From Steroidobacteraceae bacterium (GTDB lineage: Bacteria; Pseudomonadota; Gammaproteobacteria; Steroidobacterales; Steroidobacteraceae): a stretch of 64,000 nucleotides of DNA. Shown here one piece after another: positions 37,965-47,971 of the stretch. The stretch lies in assembly GCA_025458865.1 (NCBI GenBank), contig JALORP010000011.1, forward strand, positions 37,848 to 101,847, read 5' to 3'. Within the stretch, counting starts at the first letter, position 1. Every line of letters starts with the position of its first letter. Made by a program: the position numbers and the translations under genes. A model generated the notes under the pieces. The model searched no databases. It was not told the DNA's origin and saw nothing but the letters and a program-made list of their open reading frames with translations.

Positions 37965-39617
37965 ATGACTCGATCACACCCGTCCGGACGCGATGTGCCG
38001 CGCGGGACCGCGCTGCTGCGGGACCCGGCCTGGAACAAGGGCACGGCCTTCACGGCCCGTGAACGCGAGGCGCTGGGCCTCAGGGGGCTTCTGCCGCCCC
38101 ACGTGGGCACGCAGGAGGAACAGGTCGCCCGGGTGCTGGAGAACTTCCGGCGCCTCGACTCCCCCCTTTCCCGCTACATCCTGCTCGAATCGCTGCACGA
38201 CCGGAACGAGGCGCTGTTCTACCGCGTGATCACCGACCACCCGGACGAGATGATGCCCATCATCTATACGCCGACGGTCGGCCTCGCCTGCCAGCAGTTC
38301 GGCCACATCTACCGGCGCTCGCGCGGCCTGTACGTCTCCGCCGACGATCGCGGCAGGATCGCCGGGCTCGTGGCCAACTGGCCCGATCCGGAGGCCGAGA
38401 TCATCGTGGTCACGGATGGCGAGCGCATCCTCGGCCTCGGCGACCTCGGCGCGAACGGCATGGGCATCCCGATCGGGAAGCTCGCCCTGTACACCGCTTG
38501 CGCTGGAATGCACCCGCGACGCTGCCTGCCGGTGATGCTGGACGTGGGCACCAACAACGCTTCCCTGCTGGAGGATCCGCTCTACATCGGCCTGCGGCAG
38601 CGGCGCCTCACCGGCACCGACTACGACACCTTGGTCGAAGAGTTCATCGAGGCCGTGCAGGCGCGTTTCCCCGGCATCGTCGTGCAGTTCGAGGACTTCG
38701 CCAACCACAACGCCTTCCGGCTGCTGCGCCGCTATCGCGAGCGCATCTGCTGCTTCAACGACGACATCCAGGGCACCGCCGCCGTGACGCTCGCCGGCGC
38801 GCTCTCTGCGTTGCGGGTTACCGGCGGCCGGCTGGCGGACCAGACCTTCCTGTGCCTGGGCGCCGGCGAGGCCGCCACCGGCATCTGCGACCTGATCGCA
38901 GGCGCCATGGAGGCCGAGGGTCTCGACGCCGCCGCGGCCCGCGGTCGCTGCTGGATGGTGGATTCGAAGGGCCTCGTCGTCGCGAGCAGGGCGGATCTCG
39001 CCGAGCACAAGCGGCCCTATGCGCACGCGCATGCTCCAGCGGCGAGCTTCCTCGAGGCCGTCGAGGCGTTGCAGCCGACTGCGATCATCGGCGTCGGCGC
39101 CACGCCCGGCACGTTCACGCGCGAGGTCGTCGAGACCATGGCGCGCATCAACGCGCGGCCGATCGTCTTCGCGCTGTCGAACCCCACCTCGCGCGCCGAG
39201 TGCACGGCGGAACAGGCCTATGCGTGGTCAGGCGGGCGGGCGCTCTTCGCCTCCGGCAGTCCCTTCGACCCCGTCACGCTCGACGGGCGGCGCTACGTGC
39301 CGCGCCAGGGCAACAACTCCTACATCTTCCCCGGTGTCGGACTCGGGCTCGTGGCCACGCGGGCGTCACGGGCGACGGACGCCATGTTCATGGCCGCCGC
39401 TCGCTCTCTCGCCGAGTTGGTGAAGGAGGAGGATCTCGCGCAGGGAAGCCTTTATCCGCCGCTCGCGAAGGTGCGCGAGGTGTCGGCGAAGATCGCCGTT
39501 GCCGTCGCCGAGATCGCCTTCACGGATGGCCTCGCGGGCATCGAGCGGCCGGAGGATCTGGCTGGATTCATGAGGTCGCAGATGTACGACCCGCACTACG
39601 TCAGTTACGTGGACTAG
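37965..39617 (+). CDS. maeA: NAD-dependent malic enzyme
   Basis: The 550-residue enzyme oxidatively decarboxylates malate to pyruvate. The N-terminal malic domain has [46 protein letters not shown] and the metal/catalytic [11 protein letters not shown]. The NAD-binding domain contains [13 protein letters not shown] and [11 protein letters not shown]. The size fits the large NAD-type family. It is divergent from fadB, so it may supply pyruvate when fatty acids are burned. GGGAG lies six bases before the ATG. Confidence 0.94.
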   Translation: MTRSHPSGRDVPRGTALLRDPAWNKGTAFTAREREALGLRGLLPPHVGTQEEQVARVLENFRRLDSPLSRYILLESLHDRNEALFYRVITDHPDEMMPIIYTPTVGLACQQFGHIYRRSRGLYVSADDRGRIAGLVANWPDPEAEIIVVTDGERILGLGDLGANGMGIPIGKLALYTACAGMHPRRCLPVMLDVGTNNASLLEDPLYIGLRQRRLTGTDYDTLVEEFIEAVQARFPGIVVQFEDFANHNAFRLLRRYRERICCFNDDIQGTAAVTLAGALSALRVTGGRLADQTFLCLGAGEAATGICDLIAGAMEAEGLDAAAARGRCWMVDSKGLVVASRADLAEHKRPYAHAHAPAASFLEAVEALQPTAIIGVGATPGTFTREVVETMARINARPIVFALSNPTSRAECTAEQAYAWSGGRALFASGSPFDPVTLDGRRYVPRQGNNSYIFPGVGLGLVATRASRATDAMFMAAARSLAELVKEEDLAQGSLYPPLAKVREVSAKIAVAVAEIAFTDGLAGIERPEDLAGFMRSQMYDPHYVSYVD

Positions 39618-39769
39618 GACCGGCCCGATACCGACCTGTTGGTCGACTCCAGCCACGGCCGCCGCGGCACGCCAGAGAGACCCAAGGCTCCCTCGGAGCG
39701 CGTCCGGGGATTGTCGCCTCCCGGGAGCGGCGAAGAGCCGTCGACACCCAGATGCACCTTCTACGGATT

Positions 39770-39788
39770 CCCGCAGCCGTCCTGCGGG
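39770..39788 (+). terminator. Terminator-like hairpin
   Basis: CCCGCAG, loop CCGTC, CTGCGGG, then TCTTTACT. The 7-bp GC stem with a short T-rich tail lies about 150 bases after maeA and before the next hypothetical gene. Confidence 0.4.
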
Positions 39789-39860
39789 TCTTTACTCAGG
39801 CTACGCGCGCGAATCGACGCGGAAGCTAGGCGCCGAAGAGGCGCTTCCTGGCAAGCCGCA

Positions 39861-40481
39861 ATGAGGATCGCAGAAGTCGTTCGGCAGGGCACGCTCGCCG
39901 TGCTGTGCTGCATCGTAACTGCCGCGGTGGTGGCTGGGCCACCCATACCGCGCTCATTGTTCTATCGGCAGTTCATCGAGCAGCCCGACGGAACGCTCGC
40001 GGGTCCGTCGCAGATCTGGGCCGAGGGCAACAACACGCACTGTCTGATGCTTCACGAGGGTCGGTTCGTCCACGCGCTGCAGCGGGGAGACTCCCTCTAC
40101 ATCTGGATCGATGGCCATCGCGACGGTCAGCGAAAGTATCTCGGGAATGGGCTTGCCTCGTACGGGGTGATCCGCCAGATCGAACGCATCCGCAACCTGG
40201 GGGCCTGGGACCGTGAAGTCAAAGTGGACGGCGCCGTGTATGAGTTCTACATGTACACGGGAATTGCGCAGATCGACGGTCAGCAGTACGAGGAGCACGT
40301 GTCGGTAAGCTTCGACTCGCGCAGCGGCGCTCCCAAAGTCTGGGTCAGCGACATCATGGTCGGCGGCAGCGGCGTGTTCGAGAGGCTGACCATGATCTTC
40401 CGCGACGTCGAGGTGAACAAAGCGATGCCCCTTGGCATCTTCGATCTGCCAAACGGCGTAGTGTTCACAGAGAAGAAGTGA
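39861..40481 (+). CDS. Exported protein of unknown function
   Basis: The 206-residue protein has a signal peptide (hydrophobic about 11-26). It is followed by a compact beta-rich domain with GPSQIWAEGNNTHCLMLHEG, GDSLYIWIDGHRDGQRKYLG and YEFYMYTGIAQIDGQ. Composition is lower in GC than its neighbours. The ORF track starts 74 codons earlier. ATG 39861 was chosen because it opens into the signal peptide. It resembles small exported DUF proteins but I cannot assign a family. It is not obviously in an operon. Confidence 0.75.
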   Translation: MRIAEVVRQGTLAVLCCIVTAAVVAGPPIPRSLFYRQFIEQPDGTLAGPSQIWAEGNNTHCLMLHEGRFVHALQRGDSLYIWIDGHRDGQRKYLGNGLASYGVIRQIERIRNLGAWDREVKVDGAVYEFYMYTGIAQIDGQQYEEHVSVSFDSRSGAPKVWVSDIMVGGSGVFERLTMIFRDVEVNKAMPLGIFDLPNGVVFTEKK

Positions 40482-40576
40482 CGGCCGCCCGGCGCGGCGA
40501 CACCGACTGCCGCCGTCCACGCGCGAGGCCCGCCGAGGCATCGCGTTCCTGCGAACACCACCGGCAACTCGTCCTT

Positions 40577-41128
40577 CTAGAAGCTCGACCCCGGCATCTC
40601 GAGAAACTCCAGCTCTTCGGCGGTGGAGGGCCGGCCCAGGATCGCGTTGCGGTGCGGGTACCGGCCGAAGCGATCGATGATGGCCTTGTGGCGCAGCTCG
40701 AAGTCGAGATTCGACGGCAGCCCGAGGGTCTCGAACAGGCCGAGGGCCACCTCGTGAATGAATGCGGACTCGCTGTGCATGTACGGCAGGTACAGGAAGA
40801 CCCGCTGCTCGGGCGGCAGCGCGGCGTCGTGGCCTCCCGCGACGGCCTCCTGGGCGAGCACCAGGGCGACGGCATCGAAGGCGAACGCGAGCGCGGTGCC
40901 GCGGTACATGTTGCGGGAAAACTGGTCCAGCACGATGACTTCCGCCAGGCGCCCGTCGGGCCGTGACCGCCACGCGGCGAGTTCGCCTCGAGCAGCCGCC
41001 CGGTGCACGGCCTCGAAGCGCTCGCGCACGACCTGGTCGAACGCTGGATCCGCCCTCCACCACTGCCCCGCCTCGATCTCCTCGAACCAGAAATGCAGCA
41101 CCGCGGACGGGTCCAGGGAGTCGCTCAT
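40577..41128 (-). CDS. DUF924 family protein
   Basis: The 183-residue protein matches DUF924: VLHFWFEE near the N-terminus, LIVLDQFSRNMYR-like EVIVLDQFSRNMYRGT in the middle, and FLYLPYMHSESAFIHE, then FGRYPHRNAILGR. The family is alpha-helical and TPR-like, with unknown biochemical role. No signal peptide, so cytoplasmic. It is followed by a small membrane protein gene upstream on the same strand with a 43-base spacer. Confidence 0.92.
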   Translation of the reverse strand: MSDSLDPSAVLHFWFEEIEAGQWWRADPAFDQVVRERFEAVHRAAARGELAAWRSRPDGRLAEVIVLDQFSRNMYRGTALAFAFDAVALVLAQEAVAGGHDAALPPEQRVFLYLPYMHSESAFIHEVALGLFETLGLPSNLDFELRHKAIIDRFGRYPHRNAILGRPSTAEELEFLEMPGSSF

Positions 41129-41171
41129 TCGGCTGGCCTCCGAGCGAGGGCGCCGTGCCTCACCGGGCAGG

Positions 41172-41519
41172 TCAAAGGAACTCGTCGATGACGCCGGCCG
41201 GCAGCGCGGTCAGAACGAGCACCAGCAGCGGCAGCCACGAGAAGGCTGCTGCGAGGCCGATCCTGCCGCGGCTCAACGCCGCCCGGCTCGCGAGGTAGGC
41301 TGCGAGGAACAGGAGCGGATAGAAGACGCTGGTGCACAGGAACGCGCCGAACCACGAAGCCGTGCAGGCCGACAGCAACCCCCCTCTCGAAGAGCCGAGC
41401 GACATGGCACCCGCCAGCAGGAGGAACGGATAGGGAACGAAGACGAGGCTGGAAAGAACGCGGCCTGCCTTCACGGGCAGGGGGATCGCGGCTTCGTTCT
41501 TGTTGTTTGCCTGGAACAT
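41172..41519 (-). CDS. Small three-helix membrane protein, unknown
   Basis: The 115-residue protein (from ATG 41519) has three or four hydrophobic segments (about 21-45, 50-75, 90-110). The ORF track begins at 41579, but the 20 extra codons look non-coding. The family is not recognised. It may be co-transcribed with the DUF924 gene. About 156 bases separate it from the end of the copper efflux operon. Confidence 0.65.
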   Translation of the reverse strand: MFQANNKNEAAIPLPVKAGRVLSSLVFVPYPFLLLAGAMSLGSSRGGLLSACTASWFGAFLCTSVFYPLLFLAAYLASRAALSRGRIGLAAAFSWLPLLVLVLTALPAGVIDEFL

Positions 41520-41675
41520 GCGAATGGATCGTACCGGGACGGGGCGCGATTGGTAGCCTTTTTTCCGGGGCAAGGCCACAAGATTCGCTGCGGTCGCACA
41601 GCGAGGGGACGATGGCCGGTTCGTCCAGTCCAGTACAGTCCACCCGCCTCGCCGATGCGGCCCCTGTCCGCCGCG

Positions 41676-44600
41676 TCACGTCCCCCGCCGCAACTCCCGC
41701 CGCTTGGTCAGCAGGAACGCCGCCGGGATCACCACCAGCGTGAGCAGCATCGCGCTCACCATGCCGCCGACCATGGGCGCAGCGACGCGCCGCATGACCT
41801 CCGAGCCGGTGCCGGTGCCCCACATCACGGGCAGCAGGCCGATGATGATGGTCAGCACCGTCATGAGCTTCGGCCGCAGCCGCAGCAGCGCGCCCTCGAC
41901 GACGCTCTCGCGCACGTCGTCTTCGTCGAGCGGCCGGCCGGCTGCCGCAGCGGCGGCCTCGCGCCGCGCCCAGGCCAGGTTGAGGTACAGGAGCATCACC
42001 ACGCCGGTCTCCGCAGCAACACCGGCGAGCGCAATGAAGCCGACCGCCGTCGCGATGCTCACGTTGTAGTCGAGCGCATAGAGCAGCCACACGCCGCCGA
42101 CGAGCGCGAACGGCAGGCTGCCAAGGATGAGGCCGACGTCCGTGAAGCGCCGGAAATTCAGGTACAGCACCAGCACGATGATGGCGAGCGTGAGCGGGAC
42201 CACGACCTGCAGCCGCTCGGCGGCGCGCTCCCAGTACTCGTACTGGCCCGACCAGCGCAGGCTGTAGCCGGGCGGCAGCGGCACCTGGGCCGCCACACGC
42301 TCGCGCGCCTCGGCCACGAACGAGCCGAGGTCGCGGCCGGCGAGGTCCACGTACACCCAGCCGCTGGGCCGGGCGTTCTCGCTGCGGATCATGGCCGGCC
42401 CGTCGGTGATGCGTATCGTCGCCACGTCGGCGAGCGTGAGCTGCGCGCCGCTCGGCGCCACGATCGGCAGCGACCGCAGCTGCTCGACGGAATTGCGCCA
42501 GTCCTGCGGATAGCGCAGGTTGACGGGGTATCGCTCGAGGCCCTCGACCGTATACGTGAGCGTCATGCCGCCGACCGCCAGTTCGACCACCTCCTGGACG
42601 TCGGCGATGTTGAGCCCGTAGCGCGCCGCGTCACGGCGGCGGATGTCCACGTCCACGTACCGGCCGGTGGCCGCGCGCTCGGCGTACACCGAGGTGGCGC
42701 CCGGCAGCGCGGCGACGACCCGCTCGATCGCAAGGCCGATGCGCTCGATCTCGGCGAGGTCCGGCCCCATGATCTTGATGCCGACCGGCGTCTTGATGCC
42801 GGTCGCCAGCATGTCGATGCGCGTCTTGATCGGCGGCACCCACGTGTTGGCGAGGCCCGGCACCTGCACCGCGCGGTCGAGTTCCGCGCGAAGCCTGTCG
42901 GGCGTCATGCCGGGCCGCCACTCCTCGCGCGGCTTCAGCATGATCGTGGTCTCCAGCATCTCGAAGGGCGCCGGGTCGGTCGCCGTCTCGGCGCGGCCCG
43001 CCTTGCCGAACACCCGCTCCACCTCGGGCACCGTCTTGATGAGCCGGTCGGTCTGCTGCAGCAGCGCCCGGACCGTGTCCGCCGACACGCCCGGCAGCGT
43101 CGTCGGCATGTACATCAGGTCGCCCTCGTCGAGCTCCGGCATGAACTCGGTGCCGAGCCTCGACCAGGGCCACAGGGTCGCGAGCGCGAGCAACCCTGTG
43201 CCAGCCAGCACAGCCCAGGGGCGGCGCAACGCGAGGTCGATCGCAGGGCGGTAGATCGCAATCGCGGCGCGATTGAGCGGGTTCGCGGCCTCGGGCTTGA
43301 CCGGGCCTCGGACCAGCAGATCGAGCAGCACGGGCACGAGAGTGATGGACAGCAGCGCCGCCGCCACCATCGCCCAGGTCTTGGTCCAGGCGAGCGGCGC
43401 GAACAGCTTGCCTTCCTGGGCGCCCAGGGCGAACACCGGCAGGAACGACAGCGCGATCACCATGAGCGAGAAGAAGACCGACGGCCCCACCTCGCGGCAG
43501 GCCTCGAGCACCAGCGCGGCGCGGTCCTTCAGCCCCTCGGCCGCGTGCTCGAGCTTCTTGTGCACGTTCTCGACCATCACGATTCCGGCGTCCACCATGG
43601 TGCCGATCGCGATGGCGATGCCGCCGAGCGACATGATGTTCGCGTTGATTCCCTGGAAATGCATGATCAGGAACGAAGCAAGGATGCCGAGCGGCAGGGT
43701 GATGATCACCACGAGGCTCGAGCGGAAGTGGAACAGGAATGCCGCGCACACGAGCGCGACGACGATGATCTCCTCGACCAGCTTGCCGCGCAGGTTGTCC
43801 ACCGCGCGCTGGATCAGCGCCGAGCGATCGTAGGTCTCGACCACCTCGACTCCTTCGGGCAGGCTGCGCTTCAGCTCCTCGAGCCGGTCGCGGACCCGCT
43901 GGATGGTCGCCCGGGCGTTCTCGCCGCTTCGCATGACGACGATGCCTCCGACCACTTCGCCCTCGCCGTCCAGCTCCGCGATGCCGCGGCGCATTTCCGG
44001 CCCGAGCCGCAGGTCGGCGACATCGCCGAGCAGCACCGGCACGCCGGCCTCGGCCTTGAGCGGCAGGGTCGCGAGGTCGTCGAGGCTCTGGATGTAGCCC
44101 GAGGCGCGGACCATGTACTCGGCCTCCGCCATCTCGATCACCGAGCCGCCCGCCTCGCCGTTGCCGCGCTCGATCGCCATGCGCACGTCGGCCACGGTCA
44201 GCCCCTGTCCGCGCATCCGCACGGGATCGAGGACGACCTGGTACTGCTTGACCATGCCGCCGACGGTCGCCACCTCGGCAACGCCGGCAACGGCCTGCAG
44301 CTCGTACTTCAGGAACCAGTCCTGCAGGCTTCGCAGCTGCGAAAGGTCGTGCCGCCCGCTGCGGTCCGCCAGCGCGTACTGGTAGATCCAGCCCACCCCC
44401 GTCGCATCGGGCCCGAGCGCGGGACGCACGTTCGCAGGCAACCGAGCGGCAGCCTGGCTCAGGTACTCGAGCACCCGCGAGCGCGCCCAGTACGGGTCCG
44501 TGCCGTCCTCGAACAGCACGTACACGAACGAATCGCCGAAGAACGAGTAGCCGCGCACCGTGGTGGCGCCCGGCACCGACAGGAGCGCCGTCGTCAGGGG

Positions 44601-44801
44601 ATAGGTCACCTGGTCCTCGACCACTCGCGGCGACTGGCCCGGGAAAGGCGTGCGCACGATGACCTGCACGTCGGAAAGGTCGGGGATGGCGTCCACCGGC
44701 GTTCGCAGCAGCGCCCAGAAGCCCGCAAGGGTCAGCAGCCCGGCGAGCAGCAGGACCAGCGCCCGGTTGCCGAGCGAGGCGCGGATGATGTACTCGATCA
44801 T
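41676..44801 (-). CDS. cusA: Heavy-metal RND efflux pump, CusA/CzcA family
   Basis: The 1041-residue inner-membrane pump drives metal ions out through the CusB/CusC conduit using the proton gradient. There are twelve membrane helices in two sets, with the HME-RND signatures PDLSDVQVIVRTPFPGQSP and VEDQVTYPLTTALLSVPGA near the N-terminus, and MVDAGIVMVENVHKKL in TM4. TDPAPFEMLETTIMLKP carries a Met at the position of a copper-binding Met in E. coli CusA. This favours Cu(I)/Ag(I) over Zn/Co/Cd, though I cannot fully exclude the latter. It ends the operon cys/his-protein - cusC - cusB - cusA. Confidence 0.92.
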   Translation of the reverse strand: MIEYIIRASLGNRALVLLLAGLLTLAGFWALLRTPVDAIPDLSDVQVIVRTPFPGQSPRVVEDQVTYPLTTALLSVPGATTVRGYSFFGDSFVYVLFEDGTDPYWARSRVLEYLSQAAARLPANVRPALGPDATGVGWIYQYALADRSGRHDLSQLRSLQDWFLKYELQAVAGVAEVATVGGMVKQYQVVLDPVRMRGQGLTVADVRMAIERGNGEAGGSVIEMAEAEYMVRASGYIQSLDDLATLPLKAEAGVPVLLGDVADLRLGPEMRRGIAELDGEGEVVGGIVVMRSGENARATIQRVRDRLEELKRSLPEGVEVVETYDRSALIQRAVDNLRGKLVEEIIVVALVCAAFLFHFRSSLVVIITLPLGILASFLIMHFQGINANIMSLGGIAIAIGTMVDAGIVMVENVHKKLEHAAEGLKDRAALVLEACREVGPSVFFSLMVIALSFLPVFALGAQEGKLFAPLAWTKTWAMVAAALLSITLVPVLLDLLVRGPVKPEAANPLNRAAIAIYRPAIDLALRRPWAVLAGTGLLALATLWPWSRLGTEFMPELDEGDLMYMPTTLPGVSADTVRALLQQTDRLIKTVPEVERVFGKAGRAETATDPAPFEMLETTIMLKPREEWRPGMTPDRLRAELDRAVQVPGLANTWVPPIKTRIDMLATGIKTPVGIKIMGPDLAEIERIGLAIERVVAALPGATSVYAERAATGRYVDVDIRRRDAARYGLNIADVQEVVELAVGGMTLTYTVEGLERYPVNLRYPQDWRNSVEQLRSLPIVAPSGAQLTLADVATIRITDGPAMIRSENARPSGWVYVDLAGRDLGSFVAEARERVAAQVPLPPGYSLRWSGQYEYWERAAERLQVVVPLTLAIIVLVLYLNFRRFTDVGLILGSLPFALVGGVWLLYALDYNVSIATAVGFIALAGVAAETGVVMLLYLNLAWARREAAAAAAGRPLDEDDVRESVVEGALLRLRPKLMTVLTIIIGLLPVMWGTGTGSEVMRRVAAPMVGGMVSAMLLTLVVIPAAFLLTKRRELRRGT

Positions 44802-44803
44802 CG

Positions 44804-46060
44804 TCAGTGCCCGTGGTGCGCGTGATGGTCGTGACCAGTCGCCGCATCACCGCCATCCTCGGCCTCGAGGCGACGCAGGCCCTGGCGCACCTGCGACTCC
44901 GAGTCGAGCATGAAGATGCCGGACGTCACGACCCGCTCGCCCGGCTCGAGGCCGGCGCGGATCTCGACCTCGCCGTCGAACTCGCGCCCGGTGACGACCT
45001 CCCGCGGCGCGAACCGCCCTTCGCCGAGCGCGACGATCACGCGGTCGGCACGGCCGGTGCGGATCACCGCCTCCATCGGCGCGAGCACCACCTCGGCCTC
45101 GACGACGGGATCGAACAGCACGTTGGCGCGCATGCCTGCCGCGATGCGACCCGCCGGGTTGGTCAGTCGCAGGCGGACCTGGGCGGTCCGCGTCGCCTCG
45201 TCGAGGGCCGGAAGGATCTCCAGCACTCGCGCCGCGAAGCGTTCCCCGGGCAGCGACGGGAAGCTCACGGTCGCCTCCGCGTCGGGCCGGACCCGCGCCG
45301 CCAGCGCCTCGGGGACGGAAGCGATGATCCACAGGGGATCGGTCGAAGCGATCGTCATGGCGCTCATGCCGGGCTCCGCGAGGCCGCCCTCGCGGACGCC
45401 AAGCTCCAGCACGACGCCGTCCACCGGCGCACGATAGGCCACCCGCTCCACCGGCCTGCCGGTTTCGCGAACCTGCGCGACTGCGCCACGATCCATGCCT
45501 AACGCGACGAGCCGCGCCGCCGCAGCCTCAACCAGCGCCTCGTCGCCCAGGCGCAGCGCCTGCAGGTACTCACCCTGGGCGGCCGCAAGGCGCGGCGAGA
45601 ACACGGCGAAGAGCAGCTGCCCGCGGCGGATTCGCTCGCCCGGTGCCCGCACCGCTAGCTGCTCGACGTAGCCTTCCGCGCGGACCCGCAGCTCGACGCG
45701 GCCGCGCTCGTCGAAGGCGGCCGTCCCGATCGTCTCCACGGACCCGCCGGGCGCGCCGCGTCGCACCACCCCGGTCCGCACGCCGAGGTTGGCGGCGGCG
45801 GCCGCGGACACCTGGATCGTCTCCTCGTCCGCGACGGCGGAGGGCGTGGCCAGGACGAGGTCCATGCCGCAGATCGGGCAGCTTCCTGGCGTCTGCGACG
45901 TCACGTCGGGGTGCATCGGGCACTGGTAGAGCGGGTCGAGGTGCTTCCCAGCGTGCTCGAGCGCGGTCTCTGCCGTCGGCGCGGCGGGCTCGCCGCCGCA
46001 GGCGGCAAGGAACGCAAGCGCGACCGGCATGATCAGGTGGGCGGCGAAACGACGGGTCAT
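44804..46060 (-). CDS. cusB: Periplasmic adaptor of the copper/silver RND pump
   Basis: The 418-residue membrane-fusion protein has a lipobox (LAAC, Cys21). An N-terminal heavy-metal-binding domain follows (YQCPMHPDVTSQTPG...CPICGMDL, about 45-68), then lipoyl/barrel-sandwich and beta-barrel domains (VELRVRAEGYVEQL, RAPVDGVVLELGVREG, RVVTSGIFMLDSES). The His-rich tail (GHDHHAHHGH) likely chelates metal. The start overlaps the cusC stop by four bases (ATGA). Two bases separate it from cusA. Confidence 0.93.
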   Translation of the reverse strand: MTRRFAAHLIMPVALAFLAACGGEPAAPTAETALEHAGKHLDPLYQCPMHPDVTSQTPGSCPICGMDLVLATPSAVADEETIQVSAAAAANLGVRTGVVRRGAPGGSVETIGTAAFDERGRVELRVRAEGYVEQLAVRAPGERIRRGQLLFAVFSPRLAAAQGEYLQALRLGDEALVEAAAARLVALGMDRGAVAQVRETGRPVERVAYRAPVDGVVLELGVREGGLAEPGMSAMTIASTDPLWIIASVPEALAARVRPDAEATVSFPSLPGERFAARVLEILPALDEATRTAQVRLRLTNPAGRIAAGMRANVLFDPVVEAEVVLAPMEAVIRTGRADRVIVALGEGRFAPREVVTGREFDGEVEIRAGLEPGERVVTSGIFMLDSESQVRQGLRRLEAEDGGDAATGHDHHAHHGH

Positions 46061-47334
46061 GGCAGTTCTCCGGCCAGGTATTCGATCTCGGCCAGCGCGA
46101 GCGCGTGATCCGTGCGCGCGCGCGCCTCGCGCCCATGCAGGTCCAGCATGCGGTGGTGCAGGGTCACGACGTCGGCGAGCGAACCCTCGCCCGCACGGTA
46201 CGATGCGAGCGCGGCATCGAGCGATACGCCGGCGAGCCGCGCCGCCTGTCTCTCGTAGAGAGAGACGATCTCGCCAAGCCGCAGGGCGCGCGCGTGCGCC
46301 GCCCGGAGCCCGGCCTCGAGCTCGCGCAACGCATCCGCACGGCGTGCGTCCGCAGCGCGCGCACGCGCGCGCGCGGCGCCCACCTCCTGGTCCTGGCGAT
46401 TGCGCGTGAACAGCGGCACGTCGAAGGTGACCATCGCAGTCAGCATGTCGGGCCGGGACAGGCCGTCCATCCCTGGACCGCTGCGAAAACCGTAGGCGAC
46501 GTCGAGCCCGAACGAGGGCTTGTACATTTCGCTGGCGAGGTCCGCCTGGCGCAGGGCCGCCTCCCGCGCGTGCGACAGCGACTCCAGCATGGGGTTCGCC
46601 TGCAGCCGCTCCAGCAGCGCCTCGACGGGATCGAGTGCTCGCACCGGGGCCGGCGCCGCCCGGCGCTCGCGGCGGACCGCATCGCCGACCCACCGCGCCA
46701 GCTCGGCGAGCATGCCGTCGCGCTCGCGCTCGAGGTCGAGGCGGCGCTCCTCGAGTTCGAGCGCCATGAGGCGGGCATCGAGCAGGCCGAGCGACTCGCC
46801 CACACCCGCCGCATAGGCAGCATCGGCGCCGCCCGCGAGTGCCGTAAGCCAGCGGGACTCCTCGGCCACGAGGCCGAGCGACAATTCGAGGTAATCGAGC
46901 TCGCGCCAGGCGCGCTCCACCTCGAGCCGGACGCTGCGGGCGCGGCCGAGCGCCTCGGCGTCGGCGCCGAGCGCGTCGCTCTCATACCGGGCGCGCGCGT
47001 ACTGGCGCGAGCGGCCGGCCGGGAAGCGCTGCATCAGGCCGACCTCGAGCATGGTCATGTCCTCGCGGTCGAACTTCCAGGAGTCGACGGGGACATTGAC
47101 GGCCCCGATCCGCCCCTCGGGATCGGGCAGCTGGCCGGCGGCCACCGCCATCTGCCGCATGGCGTCGGACTCGCTGCGCAGGGCTTCGCCGCCTGCATCG
47201 CGCTCTACCGCGAGCCGCTGCGCCTCGGTGAGCGACAGCGGCTCAGCCTGCGCAGTGCAGGCGAGCAGGAGCCCGGTGACGACAATGAAACTGAGGGCTG
47301 TCGGACCCGCCCCGCGGTCTATGAACGCACGCAT
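46057..47334 (-). CDS. cusC: TolC-family outer-membrane channel of the metal pump
   Basis: The 425-residue protein has a signal peptide (to about 31). Two TolC/OEP repeats form the trans-periplasmic helical barrel, with LSLTEAQRLAVERDA at the start of the first and the second near ANPMLESLSHAREAALRQADL. Family features VTFDVPLFTRNRQDQEV are present. The ATG at 47334 has GGAGGAG six bases upstream, and the ORF-track GTG at 47340 is too close to it. It is the second gene of the copper operon. Confidence 0.9.
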   Translation of the reverse strand: MRAFIDRGAGPTALSFIVVTGLLLACTAQAEPLSLTEAQRLAVERDAGGEALRSESDAMRQMAVAAGQLPDPEGRIGAVNVPVDSWKFDREDMTMLEVGLMQRFPAGRSRQYARARYESDALGADAEALGRARSVRLEVERAWRELDYLELSLGLVAEESRWLTALAGGADAAYAAGVGESLGLLDARLMALELEERRLDLERERDGMLAELARWVGDAVRRERRAAPAPVRALDPVEALLERLQANPMLESLSHAREAALRQADLASEMYKPSFGLDVAYGFRSGPGMDGLSRPDMLTAMVTFDVPLFTRNRQDQEVGAARARARAADARRADALRELEAGLRAAHARALRLGEIVSLYERQAARLAGVSLDAALASYRAGEGSLADVVTLHHRMLDLHGREARARTDHALALAEIEYLAGELP

Positions 47335-47379
47335 GTACACTCCTCCAGGAACGTCGGGATGACGGACCGGGCGGAGTGT

Positions 47380-47871
47380 CTATTTCAGGTAGCTGCAGAA
47401 GCGTTGCTGGACGGATCGCGGGGGTGCGCGCGGCGAGCGATCTGCCATGACGGCCGCACCGGGTACTTGCGGTTGCAGGTAAGCGCCGGGCGGCAGCGCG
47501 GGCAGGTCTATCCAGGCGCCGAGGTCGGCTCGTGGCGGGTCGGACGCCTTGCTGACCATGGCAGGCACGCCGACCGCCTTGCAGTCGAGCGCCGTGCCGC
47601 AGTCGCCGGCGTGCAGCCCGCCGGACGGACAGTGCGGGCAATCGTGCCGAGGCTCGGGCTGGGGCTGCGCCGGCTCGCCGCCGCAGCCGCCCGCGTGATG
47701 ATCCATGGGCGACTGGGTGACCGCCTCGTCGTCCGGCGAAGCGTCCGCCGTGCAAGGCTGCAGGGCGAGCCCCAGCCAGGTCGCGGTGAATACGGCGAGC
47801 ACCCCGCGTCCGAGCCCCAGCCGTGAACGGCGCAGCCTCGCCAGCAACCTAAGTGCAGATTGCCCAGTCAT
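47380..47871 (-). CDS. Cys/His-rich exported protein of the copper operon
   Basis: The 163-residue protein has an N-terminal hydrophobic helix (about 20-40), then a section with MDHHAGGCGGEP, HDCPHCPSGGLHAGDCG and DCKAVG, typical of metal-binding DUF2946/CopL-like proteins. Its C-terminal half is Pro-rich. It leads the efflux operon, 45 bases before cusC, and so may sense or hold copper in the periplasm. The ORF track starts upstream. ATG 47871 opens into the hydrophobic segment. Family assignment is tentative. Confidence 0.75.
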   Translation of the reverse strand: MTGQSALRLLARLRRSRLGLGRGVLAVFTATWLGLALQPCTADASPDDEAVTQSPMDHHAGGCGGEPAQPQPEPRHDCPHCPSGGLHAGDCGTALDCKAVGVPAMVSKASDPPRADLGAWIDLPALPPGAYLQPQVPGAAVMADRSPRAPPRSVQQRFCSYLK

Positions 47872-47971
47872 TCTCCGCGCGACGCTACTCCCAGCCCCGC
47901 GCCCGGTCAACCGGCCACCTTCCAGTTTGCGGCGCCCGGCCACCCGGCGCGGACCCCGCCCGGGATGCCTG

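Noticed and set aside
41620-41645. GTCCAGTCCAGTACAGTCC short tandem-like repeat
   Set aside because: Three imperfect short units in a non-coding gap; too short to call a functional repeat.
40758-44825. 1355-residue plus-strand ORF
   Set aside because: Antisense to cusA and neighbours; composition is Arg/His/Gly-rich shadow sequence without domains, while the minus strand encodes a full RND pump.
47900-47945. CueR-type operator upstream of the copper operon
   Set aside because: ACCTTCCAG matches only one half-site; the expected inverted half CTGGAAGGT at the proper spacing is absent.
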